Shown: piece by piece, positions 1 through 7,664 of the stretch
Layout: the number at the start of each line of letters is the position of its first letter
How positions within the stretch are numbered: position 1 is the first letter of the stretch
Translations under genes and position numbers: made by a program
The notes under the pieces: model-generated
Database searches by the model: none
Seen by the model: only the letters and a program-made list of their open reading frames with translations
Told to the model about the DNA's origin: nothing
Origin: CAUPWF01 sp044425815
GTDB taxonomy: Bacteria; Bacillota; Clostridia; Lachnospirales; Lachnospiraceae
DNA: 9,069 bases
Direction: 5' to 3'
Assembly (NCBI GenBank): GCA_044425815.1
Contig: JAWXVA010000096.1
Span: 1-9,069 of the forward strand

Positions 1-1467
1 GCCGCATTTGATACGCTATTACAACGTTTAGATTCTAATGCAACTCATAACCTTTTACTTAGCAATATGCTAATATCACACAGTGACAAAACACTTTTTG
101 AAACATTATATAAATATAGATTCTACACCTTACTGGGATTAGCTATTTTATTCTTCTTACTTATAATAATATTTACCGCCTCTAAGAAACAAGCTATGAT
201 TAAAATGGTTAACCATGATAATTTAACAGGTTTATTTTCAGAATATGCCTTTATCCAGAAATCAACAAAATATTTGAAAGAATATCCCGAAGAAAATTTT
301 TCTATACTTTCTCTTGATATTGACCATTTCAAACATCTTAAAGAAATGTATGGTTTTGATGCCTCTCAGAAAGTGATTCAATTAGTTAGTAAGCAATTAA
401 AGAACTGTTTCAGTGATGCTCGTGTTATCAGCCGATTAAACCAAGATTTATTTATGATTTTGATTCCTAGTTATGCTATTAAAAAGCGCTGTCAGAACAA
501 GATGTTCTGCTCAAACTACATTAAAGAAGAACTCGAACAAATACTAGGTTGTAATTTCCCTTTACATACTAGCGCTGGTATTTATCATATCGAGAATAGG
601 CATTTACGTTTGTCATATATGATGGACTGTGCTAATTATGCACGCCTCAGAGGCAAAGGCAGCTATGGAAAGACAGTCATTACCTACACTCCTGATATGG
701 AGACTACTCGCCTTATCAAAAGTAATGTTGTTGCCAATATGGAAGAAGGCATCGCTCGCAAAGAATTTGTTATGTGTTATCAGCCAAAAGTTGATTTACA
801 AACGCAGAAAATTATCGGGGCAGAAGCATTGGTACGTTGGAAACGCTCTAGCATTCCTCCTATCTTTCCTGATCAATTCATTTCAGTATTTGAGCAAAAT
901 GGGTTTATTGTAAAATTAGATTATTACGTATTTGAAGAAGTTTGTATATTCATCCAAAACAGCAAGGATTTTACTCTGCCTCGTATTTCAATTAATATTT
1001 CGGGGCTCACACTGTTAGAAGAAGATTTTCTGCCTACTATAACGACAATACTTAAAAAGTACTCTATTCCAGTTCAAGCAATTGAAATAGAGATCACTGA
1101 AAGCGCAATTATTGAAAATTTTGATATCGTACTAAAAAAACTAATTGCAATACGTAATTACGGCATTTCCGTATCGATGGATGATTTTGGATCTGGTGTT
1201 TCTTCTCTTCATAGACTAAAAGATATTTCTATTGATGTCATTAAATTGGACCGTGATTTTCTTGGAGACACTTTAGATGCGCACAAAGGGGCAACGATTA
1301 TCGAAAATATTATTCATATGTCAAAACAATTGAAATTAAAGATTGTTGCAGAAGGCGTAGAAAACGAGGAGCAACGTAAGCTCCTCGCTGATATGGGTTG
1401 TGATTATGGTCAAGGCTATCTGTTCTCGAAACCAATTTTTGAAAATGAATTTTTAGAATTAATATAA
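1..1467 (+). CDS. Membrane-anchored degenerate-GGDEF / EAL c-di-GMP phosphodiesterase (5' partial)
   Basis: Likely hydrolyses cyclic di-GMP at the inner face of the membrane. The frame is open to base 1, so the ATG at 67 is probably internal and the true start lies upstream. Counting residues from that ATG, a hydrophobic segment at about 18-37 is one membrane span. The extracytoplasmic residues before it resemble the C-terminal end of a family 3 solute-binding (sensor) domain, but too little is present to be sure. A GGDEF fold follows (about 48-205). Its signature reads NQDLF at 125-129 instead of GGDEF, so cyclase activity is unlikely and it may act as a regulatory domain. The EAL domain (about 215-466) keeps E253-A-L, N310, the EITE at 342-345, D372-D373 (DDFG), K393, E429 and Q449, so phosphodiesterase activity is expected. 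The gene converges on the jet operon and stops 25 bp from it. Domain calls are firm; the sensor call is inference. Confidence 0.93.
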   Translation, partial: AAFDTLLQRLDSNATHNLLLSNMLISHSDKTLFETLYKYRFYTLLGLAILFFLLIIIFTASKKQAMIKMVNHDNLTGLFSEYAFIQKSTKYLKEYPEENFSILSLDIDHFKHLKEMYGFDASQKVIQLVSKQLKNCFSDARVISRLNQDLFMILIPSYAIKKRCQNKMFCSNYIKEELEQILGCNFPLHTSAGIYHIENRHLRLSYMMDCANYARLRGKGSYGKTVITYTPDMETTRLIKSNVVANMEEGIARKEFVMCYQPKVDLQTQKIIGAEALVRWKRSSIPPIFPDQFISVFEQNGFIVKLDYYVFEEVCIFIQNSKDFTLPRISINISGLTLLEEDFLPTITTILKKYSIPVQAIEIEITESAIIENFDIVLKKLIAIRNYGISVSMDDFGSGVSSLHRLKDISIDVIKLDRDFLGDTLDAHKGATIIENIIHMSKQLKLKIVAEGVENEEQRKLLADMGCDYGQGYLFSKPIFENEFLELI

Positions 1468-1485
1468 CCTTTTCCTCTTATTTTT

Positions 1486-1518
1486 GCAGAAGCTAGAAGC
1501 CCCCTTTTAGCTTCTGCA
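1486..1518. terminator. Palindrome between convergent genes, possible bidirectional terminator
   Basis: GCAGAAGCTA (1486-1495) is perfectly repeated in inverse at 1508-1517, with one further T:A pair at 1485/1518 and a 12-nt loop. It lies 18 bp after the stop of the left GGDEF/EAL gene, and its left arm covers the stop codon of the convergent DUF6062-type gene. The position suits shared termination. Neither strand has a good U-tract after the stem: the + strand continues ATTCCTCTTT and the minus strand AAAAATAAG. Classical intrinsic termination is therefore uncertain, and the hairpin may instead stabilise the mRNA 3' ends. Confidence 0.4.
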
Positions 1519-2224
1519 TTCCTCTTTGTACTGCATCTTTGGAGTTTTTCCAATCTGCATCCCGATTGCGATAATCATATTTTTCAATTAACCAAGACAC
1601 ATCCTCGAAGGTTCGTTGTAAGTTTGTATTCATTAACTGTTCGATTTCTTGATAAAAATTCACTAACTGTTCTCCTCGGAGTTTGCGCTCTGCTGCCATA
1701 CAAAGATCTCCCATATGACTAATACAGAAACCTTTTGAAGAAAGAACTTTTGCTTTAAATTCAGGATCTTTTCCATATAGCACTACAAATGTATCCATGT
1801 ATCTATCATAATCTCGCTTAATTTGCTCACAGATATAACAAGATTCCTTCTCTTTTCGTGCAAATGCACTTACTGCATTAGTTGGCTCTTCTTTTTTTGA
1901 TAATGAGAACTTCTTTTTCCCCCCACTGGATTTCACCGCTGAAAATGCCTTCTTTAATTCGTCCATCTTTCGCATGTAATGAGTCTTAAGAATCCATCCA
2001 TTTCCTAGGGAATTGCCATATTCGTACATCATTTTAAAGTGTTCACGGCAAAATCCTTTTTCATCCGTAACAGCACGCACATCGCGCTCCATATAAGAAG
2101 CACTGCTACCGAGCACAAATTCTAGTGCATCCTCTTCCATTTTTTTCTCTATATAACAAAAAGGACACTCTGTTTCTTCATTCACCGCATCGATTATAGG
2201 TATTGTATATAATTTTTCTTTCAT
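1493..2224 (-). CDS. DUF6062-type protein with two CxxC...CxxH putative zinc-binding units, last gene of the jet operon
   Basis: A 243-residue soluble protein of unknown function that I recognise, from memory, as DUF6062-like. It has no signal peptide or membrane span. Two similar halves each carry a CxxC followed by a GFCxxH: C20/C23 with C59/H62, and C129/C132 with C167/H170. The units are about 109 residues apart, which suggests an internal duplication, each half probably holding one zinc ion. The linker at about 98-115 is rich in Lys and Ser. No nuclease, protease or other catalytic motif is evident. The ATG shares one base with the jetC stop (TAATG), and a GAGGA ribosome site lies 6 nt upstream inside jetC, so translation is coupled to the SMC gene. 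It occupies the place after jetC where jetD might be expected, suggesting a role with the JetABC complex. That role is inference from context only. Confidence 0.85.
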   Translation of the reverse strand: MKEKLYTIPIIDAVNEETECPFCYIEKKMEEDALEFVLGSSASYMERDVRAVTDEKGFCREHFKMMYEYGNSLGNGWILKTHYMRKMDELKKAFSAVKSSGGKKKFSLSKKEEPTNAVSAFARKEKESCYICEQIKRDYDRYMDTFVVLYGKDPEFKAKVLSSKGFCISHMGDLCMAAERKLRGEQLVNFYQEIEQLMNTNLQRTFEDVSWLIEKYDYRNRDADWKNSKDAVQRGMQKLKGGF

Positions 2225-5200
2225 TAGATTTCCTCGTCTAATCCTTCTAATATTTTTAAATAGTCGCCTTTATCTATATGCATCATATGTATCTGATTTT
2301 GATGTCTCCTAAATCCATGAACCGAATCTACATTTCTAATCAATGATTGTAATCGTTCATCTGGCACACATACGATTAATTGAAGATTCATCCTACGTGC
2401 GTATTTCAGACATTCCTCACTACGTTCTTGATCCATTTTCGAAAAAGCTTCATCTAATAGTACTAATTTAATCTTGGAATCTTGATTGTTCTGATTCATA
2501 TAAAGCATGGCGAATCCTGCTAATAATGCTACATACTTTGGATTCTGTCCTTCTCCACCTGAATCTTTTCCTGCCATATCATCCACATAATTCTCACGGA
2601 TTTTTCCATCCTCATCGATGAATTGTTCGAACATACTAAATGATAAGTAATTTCGGTAATCGCTGTACCATTCCATTTCTTTTTGGCGCTGTTCTGTCAT
2701 AGCATCTTCTTTTGTAGACGGCATAAATTTATTTAATAATAATTGGATTTTATGCTCATATTTTTCGTAAAATGTGTCTTCTCCTAAGCTTAATTGCCCT
2801 TCAAATCCATCATTATAAATATTCTTACTATCTAGCTCTTCTGCCATTAACATCTCATAGAATTGTCCATTTTCATCTTTCGCAGCATCAATCTTTATTT
2901 GATATGTACTATCAGAAAAATTAGTATCTCGCAGCATGCGGTTGATAGAATTGGCATGTCGTTTCGCTGCTTTTATATCACCATGAATGGTTGCTAATAC
3001 ATTTTCACGAAGGCTTTTTTGCACCAATTTCGCTTGTTTTTCAAACTCACATAGATAATTTTCTTCATAATCTTGTTCATAAGACTCTAACTGTTTTTCG
3101 TATACTTCATTGGACTTTTCTCGTATCTGGAATCCACAATTTGGATATTTAAGTACGTAAGCTTCTCTCGCAATTTCTAATTGCTCCTGATCTGATTCAA
3201 TCGCTTCCTTAATTCGAATTACTTCTGCTATTTTTCGATTCTTAACTGTGCCGAATTGCTTTCTTTCCACTGTCTGCACCAATACTTCAATCGATGCATC
3301 CGACGAATATCCCATTAAATGACCTTCAAGATTTTCATTTAATTTTCTTATGTCGGCCTCTAGCATAATCTTGTCTGTAGTTATTTTGGCTAATTTCGTA
3401 TCATTCTCTTCTACCGCTTGTCCCGCTTCTTCGCTATCTTTTTCTAATTGTTGTGCTTTCTCTTGAAGTAGGCGACACTCACCTTCTTGTAATTCTTTTA
3501 CTTCAAATTCTAATCTTGATTTCTGTGTCACTAATTTTTCAAGTTCATTTTGTGTATGAGATAATCTCACCAAATAATTAGATTCTTGTTCTAGTGTTTC
3601 AAAGTTTCTAGATTTCTTAATTGCTTCTAATGCACGGAGAATTTCTGCATATTCCTTCGATAATTTCTGAATTTCATCTTCATATTCATTCAGCTTAGCT
3701 TTTGATACCTTTGTCCCAATACAAGCATATGTCATATAATCTTTCTTTTTTAAATGTCTGAACATAAAATTACTGTATGCATAACAATCTTTTGTCACAC
3801 CATCATTGACATGCTCTAAGTCTTTTATGGTCTCACATTTGATTACACGTCCTAGATATCTTCGCAAACATGCATCTATATATTTTTCCTGCGTTGTAAC
3901 AGCTTCGTACAATGCATATGCCTCAACTGGTTGTTCTTCTTGCGTTATCCGCTTTGTCTGTATAAGATTTACAAATTCATATTGCTTCATTTCACGGAAT
4001 AAAACTGCAGCGTCATGTGCATATTGAGGTTCTGTTACTAATGCTAATTTCAATGCACCTAGGCGTCCTTCTACCGCATTTTTCCATTCTTCTTCTCGTA
4101 TATCAAATAAATCTGCAAATATATGAACCGAAATCGGTCTACCATATTTCATACTGAGTCTACTGGAAAGTTCTTTCCGTGCCTTCATAAGATTTTCTGG
4201 ATATGTCTTACGATTGTTTTTCATATCTTCTACAAGCTGTTGTTTCTCCTGCAACAACATACCGACTGCTTTCTTTCGGCTATTGTATTCATCATATTCT
4301 TCTTCTAGAATTTCTCTAGTATCTGCAATATTTTTACACAATACAGCACATAGCTCTTCCGAAACATGACCTTTGCTAAATTCAACAATTCGATTTCGCA
4401 TTGGATTACTCACAAAATCACTAATGTATTCATCTTGTTCCCAATAATGTAGCTTTTCAACAATACGCTTCCATTCCTCATATGAACCATCAAGCATTTC
4501 ACCACGGCGGTTTAATTCTTCTAATGCACTAAGTTTTGTTCCTAAGTCACTCGATTGCAGCGCTACCAATACCTCTCGCAAGACTTCCTCTATTTGTTTT
4601 TTCTGTTCACGTAGTTCTAGCTTTTTTGCATCAAATTTTGTTTTTTCATATTCTACATCTTTTAATGCAGATTTCTTATCCTCTATACATTGTTCCGTAT
4701 AATATATATCCATATATTTTATGGTTTTTTCAATTTCTAATTGCTTGATTTGATGTACCAAAAGTGATTGTCCATGTTTTTTTACTTTTTTCAACCCTTC
4801 AATACGTTCTTTCAAATCTTCAATTTGACTCTTTATTTCATTGTATGCTCCCAATTGCTCACTCATTTGTCTTATCGTATCACTGGTACTTTTGGGAAAC
4901 ATATAATCGCGTATAAACTGCCCTGTACCATTTGTCATTCGAAGTGCAATAGCGCTTTTTTCCATCGTTATGAATCGACTACCGTCAACATATCCCATAA
5001 TACTTTCATTCAAGGTATTCAAGTATGATTCTTTTGTCGGATAAGTACGGTTCACTTCTCCACGCCCACGATTATCTTCCGATTTGCTACGTTCTTCTAT
5101 CAACTGTTTTATTTCACGTATTGTATATGGTATTCCTTCTTTATTCAAATATTCATCTTGCGGAATCTTTCCCGAATGGCTAAAATACGTATATTTTTTC

Positions 5201-5577
5201 AAATCTGTGTCTGCTTTTCTTACCTCAAAGGTTAATCCTACGCAATTTACAATCCCTGTAGCTGTATCTTTCAATTCTAATACTATAGAAGAACAAAAAT
5301 CCATATTAGCTCTATTTGCAGAACCATCTTTTTGTTCTCCACGTAAATATCCTAATACACTTCTTTTGTTCTTCCCATCTTCTGCTGCTTTATTGAGAAA
5401 ATTTGCCGAACAACTTCCGTATAAAATAACCTGTAGCGCATCCATTACCGTGGATTTACCTGATCCACTTTTCCCACTGAAGAGATTCACATATTCATGA
5501 AACTCCATTACTTTGTGACTGACTCCGCCCCAGTTATTCAAGCATAATTTAGTAAATATCTTCTTGCCTTGTTTCAT
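2224..5577 (-). CDS. jetC: JetC, SMC/MukB-like ATPase of a Wadjet-type complex
   Basis: The ATP-driven motor of the complex. In characterised Wadjet systems two JetC subunits with JetA and JetB extrude DNA loops and sense small circular DNA. The protein has 1117 residues, a normal length. The N-terminal head carries Walker A GKSGSGKS at 35-42. Coiled-coil-rich arms run at about 235-465 and 625-930. They are separated by a globular hinge-like region at about 470-620. The C-terminal head has a signature motif DSGGEGQ near 1005-1011, Walker B LVLLDEAF ending at 1045 with D1042 and E1043, and a D-loop SKMD at 1046-1049. All ATPase motifs look intact. The ATG at 5577 has an AGGAGG site 6 nt upstream and lies 29 bp inside jetB. 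The gene ends in TAATG with the next gene. An SbcC/RecN-type repair ATPase is the alternative, but the jetA and jetB neighbours argue against it. Confidence 0.92.
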   Translation of the reverse strand: MKQGKKIFTKLCLNNWGGVSHKVMEFHEYVNLFSGKSGSGKSTVMDALQVILYGSCSANFLNKAAEDGKNKRSVLGYLRGEQKDGSANRANMDFCSSIVLELKDTATGIVNCVGLTFEVRKADTDLKKYTYFSHSGKIPQDEYLNKEGIPYTIREIKQLIEERSKSEDNRGRGEVNRTYPTKESYLNTLNESIMGYVDGSRFITMEKSAIALRMTNGTGQFIRDYMFPKSTSDTIRQMSEQLGAYNEIKSQIEDLKERIEGLKKVKKHGQSLLVHQIKQLEIEKTIKYMDIYYTEQCIEDKKSALKDVEYEKTKFDAKKLELREQKKQIEEVLREVLVALQSSDLGTKLSALEELNRRGEMLDGSYEEWKRIVEKLHYWEQDEYISDFVSNPMRNRIVEFSKGHVSEELCAVLCKNIADTREILEEEYDEYNSRKKAVGMLLQEKQQLVEDMKNNRKTYPENLMKARKELSSRLSMKYGRPISVHIFADLFDIREEEWKNAVEGRLGALKLALVTEPQYAHDAAVLFREMKQYEFVNLIQTKRITQEEQPVEAYALYEAVTTQEKYIDACLRRYLGRVIKCETIKDLEHVNDGVTKDCYAYSNFMFRHLKKKDYMTYACIGTKVSKAKLNEYEDEIQKLSKEYAEILRALEAIKKSRNFETLEQESNYLVRLSHTQNELEKLVTQKSRLEFEVKELQEGECRLLQEKAQQLEKDSEEAGQAVEENDTKLAKITTDKIMLEADIRKLNENLEGHLMGYSSDASIEVLVQTVERKQFGTVKNRKIAEVIRIKEAIESDQEQLEIAREAYVLKYPNCGFQIREKSNEVYEKQLESYEQDYEENYLCEFEKQAKLVQKSLRENVLATIHGDIKAAKRHANSINRMLRDTNFSDSTYQIKIDAAKDENGQFYEMLMAEELDSKNIYNDGFEGQLSLGEDTFYEKYEHKIQLLLNKFMPSTKEDAMTEQRQKEMEWYSDYRNYLSFSMFEQFIDEDGKIRENYVDDMAGKDSGGEGQNPKYVALLAGFAMLYMNQNNQDSKIKLVLLDEAFSKMDQERSEECLKYARRMNLQLIVCVPDERLQSLIRNVDSVHGFRRHQNQIHMMHIDKGDYLKILEGLDEEI
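2231..2235 (-). promoter_or_regulatory. Ribosome binding site for the DUF6062-type gene inside jetC
   Basis: GAGGA on the minus strand lies 6 nt before the ATG at 2224, inside the last codons of jetC. With the TAATG stop-start overlap it suggests reinitiation by ribosomes finishing jetC. Confidence 0.55.
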
Positions 5578-6214
5578 TGGCTACCTCCTCTAAATACGCT
5601 TCTCTATCTTCTATCTTATCTTCTGCCTTATAATAATCTACTAACTGCGCTAATGACGCTGTTTTACAATAAATATTAATGGTACTGTAAATATAAATCG
5701 GCGTATAATCTTCTACAATGGTAGCTGCTCCATTATAACTAATTACTTGATGTGTTTTAAGTAATACGAGTGCCTCTTGCCACTCTTGATCGGTCAATTT
5801 ACGTGTGAGGAGTCTTGTATCTGCTCCATATTCACGTATTTGAGCTAAATTAGTAACCGTGGCTTGTAGACCTTCTCCCATGATTTTATCGTGGTAAATC
5901 AACTTCAGTAGCACTAAAATTCTTGTTGTCATTAAACTCATTTTTTCTACTACTGCACCTTCTCCTGCAATCCGAAAGATTTGTTCTGTTGCATCATGGA
6001 TTAATTCACAGCCTAATAGTTCTAAATAATCTGCGATGATTGGTCGATAGTCTACACAAATTTTATATCTTGGATTATTACGAGGGACCAATGTCTCCGG
6101 ATCGTATTTCACCTGTAAAATGCAAGTGTTTCGAAATAAATCTTGCATAACTTTTTTTAAATTTTCAATCTCTGTCACGGATAATTCTGGTAGTTTTTGT
6201 AATGCTTCAAACAT
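5549..6214 (-). CDS. jetB: JetB, MukE-like winged-helix subunit (DUF4194)
   Basis: A 221-residue protein matching the DUF4194 / JetB family by overall character and by position between jetA and jetC. By analogy with MukE and MksE, JetB binds the kleisin JetA and helps hold DNA under the SMC heads. The sequence is mixed alpha/beta without catalytic motifs. The segment at about 90-175 contains helices followed by a beta-hairpin-like stretch (VISYNG... then TPIYIYSTINIY), as expected for a winged helix. The C-terminus (about 197-220) is very acidic. The ATG at 6214 is preceded by GGGGGAG 7 nt upstream, which lies in the last codons of jetA, and only 4 bp separate the two genes. The 3' end overlaps jetC by 29 bp. 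Family call is from recognition plus context; no profile search was possible. Confidence 0.87.
   Translation of the reverse strand: MFEALQKLPELSVTEIENLKKVMQDLFRNTCILQVKYDPETLVPRNNPRYKICVDYRPIIADYLELLGCELIHDATEQIFRIAGEGAVVEKMSLMTTRILVLLKLIYHDKIMGEGLQATVTNLAQIREYGADTRLLTRKLTDQEWQEALVLLKTHQVISYNGAATIVEDYTPIYIYSTINIYCKTASLAQLVDYYKAEDKIEDREAYLEEVANETRQEDIY
5584..5589 (-). promoter_or_regulatory. Strong ribosome binding site for jetC inside jetB
   Basis: A perfect AGGAGG on the minus strand lies 6 nt before the jetC ATG at 5577, within the last 15 codons of jetB. It supports the start that overlaps jetB by 29 bp and suggests that jetC can recruit ribosomes independently as well as by coupling. Confidence 0.75.
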
Positions 6215-6218
6215 AGTT

Positions 6219-7649
6219 TTACTCCCCCTTTATTTTCAATTGACTAAAGGACAGTCCTTGATTATTCTTGATATCTTCACCTAACAGCACTTCCTTTGCA
6301 GTCTGATTACTCTCTGTGGCTTCTTGCCATACAAATAATAATTTTTCTAAATCCTCTAATGACTGTACTGTATTTTCTGTGGCTACAAATGTATCCCCTA
6401 TTCGATTTATTTCTATAAATTCACGCAATTGCTTTTTCGTATACAAAGGTTTTGGAATATAGTCTGTCATCGGTTCTTCTTGCGACTTTTTAATTTCTGT
6501 CACAGATGCAGGTTTAAATTCTGTATCAATTTGATTTTTTCTACTACTAAAACTTTCATCGGTCATGACCTTAAATTGAGATGTGAGACCCATCTGTTCT
6601 CTTGTTTGTTCTAATATCTCCTCTTGATTTTCACTATGTGTCAGCAAATGAATCCATTGCAAGATACAATCTTCTTTATTGTTTCCTTCTTGTAAAATAT
6701 AACGTGATCTTGCTAAAGCTCGTTTTGCGAATATAGTTTTCTGTTCAATCAATCGATTATATTTCTTTTCCATAAGATCAAATTCACGTTCTAATCGGTA
6801 AGTGATCTGTGTTGCTTCTTCGCACCATTCCAACTTCATTTCCAATCGCTTGTGAGCTAGTGTGTTTTCCTCTAATGCGACAAATTGACTACTAATTTTA
6901 CTTTTTTCCAGATCGTTTTCAATAAAAATTTTGCTCAGCAATTCTTTGATTTCTTCTTTATATCTATAAAAACTATCTGTCGTTGTCAAGATAGCGTATT
7001 TTTTGCTGTCACTTTGACTCATCTCATCTATTAAAACTTTTTGAATCCCTTTAAAATCATTTTCCCTCGCTAATAGCTCAAAATATGATCGCATTCCATC
7101 TTGCATATTAGTCATCAACTGACTTAGTCTTCTACATGTCTGCAATGCATTGTTCAGAATAATATTATTTCTATCCTGATCGCTATAGTAAGTATATAAT
7201 GCACTATAAATAGACAGAATACTCTCACGCTCACGGCTATCGTCTTCTGTCTGTAGATGTTGAAATAATTCAATATATAATTGACTGTATTCTGGAAATG
7301 CATAGATATCTCGATTGAGTTTTTCATCATAATCTTTCTTCAGCCATCCCCATTTTGTTAGGTGTGACAACACACTCGCTGGTGAAATCCCCATTAAATT
7401 CTGCGCTTCTGCTTCTCCGAATTCTTGAATTTCTTCTTCAACATCTTCGATTTCCATAATCCATGCCATATGTGACTTCACCATAGTGTGGCTTATAATT
7501 CCTCTGCACTCCTCTTCCGTCAGACCCAATGCCATATATGCCAAAGCATTCTCTTTGTATAAAGCCACAAGAAGAAGCATATAATATTCCATATTTTGTG
7601 TGCGGAATAATTTGTAAAAATCTTTCGGGATTCGTTTCTGTAATATCAT
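6219..7649 (-). CDS. jetA: JetA, kleisin-like subunit of a Wadjet-type complex (type II-like, DUF5716)
   Basis: A 476-residue protein whose N-terminus (IPKDFYKLFR at 7-16) is typical of JetA proteins that carry DUF5716, which I associate with Wadjet type II. JetA is the MukF-like kleisin: it links the JetC heads and carries JetB. Visible parts are a helical N-terminal region with a winged-helix-like segment at about 85-118 (SVLSHLTKWGWLKKD), a long charged helical middle (about 130-350), a polar linker at about 360-395 and a C-terminal helical segment (about 400-450) that could bind the JetC head. The ATG at 7649 has GGGAGA 8 nt upstream and follows the fRMsr gene after 15 bp; jetB follows after 4 bp. 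No truncation or frameshift is seen. Subtype assignment is less certain than the JetA call. Confidence 0.88.
   Translation of the reverse strand: MILQKRIPKDFYKLFRTQNMEYYMLLLVALYKENALAYMALGLTEEECRGIISHTMVKSHMAWIMEIEDVEEEIQEFGEAEAQNLMGISPASVLSHLTKWGWLKKDYDEKLNRDIYAFPEYSQLYIELFQHLQTEDDSRERESILSIYSALYTYYSDQDRNNIILNNALQTCRRLSQLMTNMQDGMRSYFELLARENDFKGIQKVLIDEMSQSDSKKYAILTTTDSFYRYKEEIKELLSKIFIENDLEKSKISSQFVALEENTLAHKRLEMKLEWCEEATQITYRLEREFDLMEKKYNRLIEQKTIFAKRALARSRYILQEGNNKEDCILQWIHLLTHSENQEEILEQTREQMGLTSQFKVMTDESFSSRKNQIDTEFKPASVTEIKKSQEEPMTDYIPKPLYTKKQLREFIEINRIGDTFVATENTVQSLEDLEKLLFVWQEATESNQTAKEVLLGEDIKNNQGLSFSQLKIKGE
6222..6228 (-). promoter_or_regulatory. Ribosome binding site for jetB inside the end of jetA
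   Basis: GGGGGAG on the minus strand lies 7 nt before the jetB ATG at 6214 and forms the final sense codons (Gly, Glu) of jetA, so translation of the two genes is likely coupled. Confidence 0.6.
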
Positions 7650-7664
7650 ACCTATCTTCTCCCA

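Noticed and set aside
67..69. ATG at 67 as the true start of the left gene
   Set aside because: The same frame is open back to base 1, and the 22 upstream codons continue a sensible extracytoplasmic sequence before the membrane span.
629..913. 94-codon + strand frame inside the left GGDEF/EAL gene
   Set aside because: It is out of frame with the clear GGDEF and EAL motifs that cover the same bases.
1493..2224. DUF6062-type protein as a divergent JetD or HNH nuclease
   Set aside because: No Toprim acidic motifs (E...DxD) or HNH/GIY-YIG/PD-(D/E)xK pattern could be seen. The paired Cys/His groups alone do not indicate a nuclease.
3806..5500. Several open frames on the + strand opposite jetC (3806-4027, 4123-4308, 4536-4748, 4768-5028, 5084-5500)
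   Set aside because: They are antisense to a continuous 1117-codon gene with clear domains. Their products are low-complexity and rich in Phe, Ile, Cys and Ser, with no ribosome sites or recognisable families.
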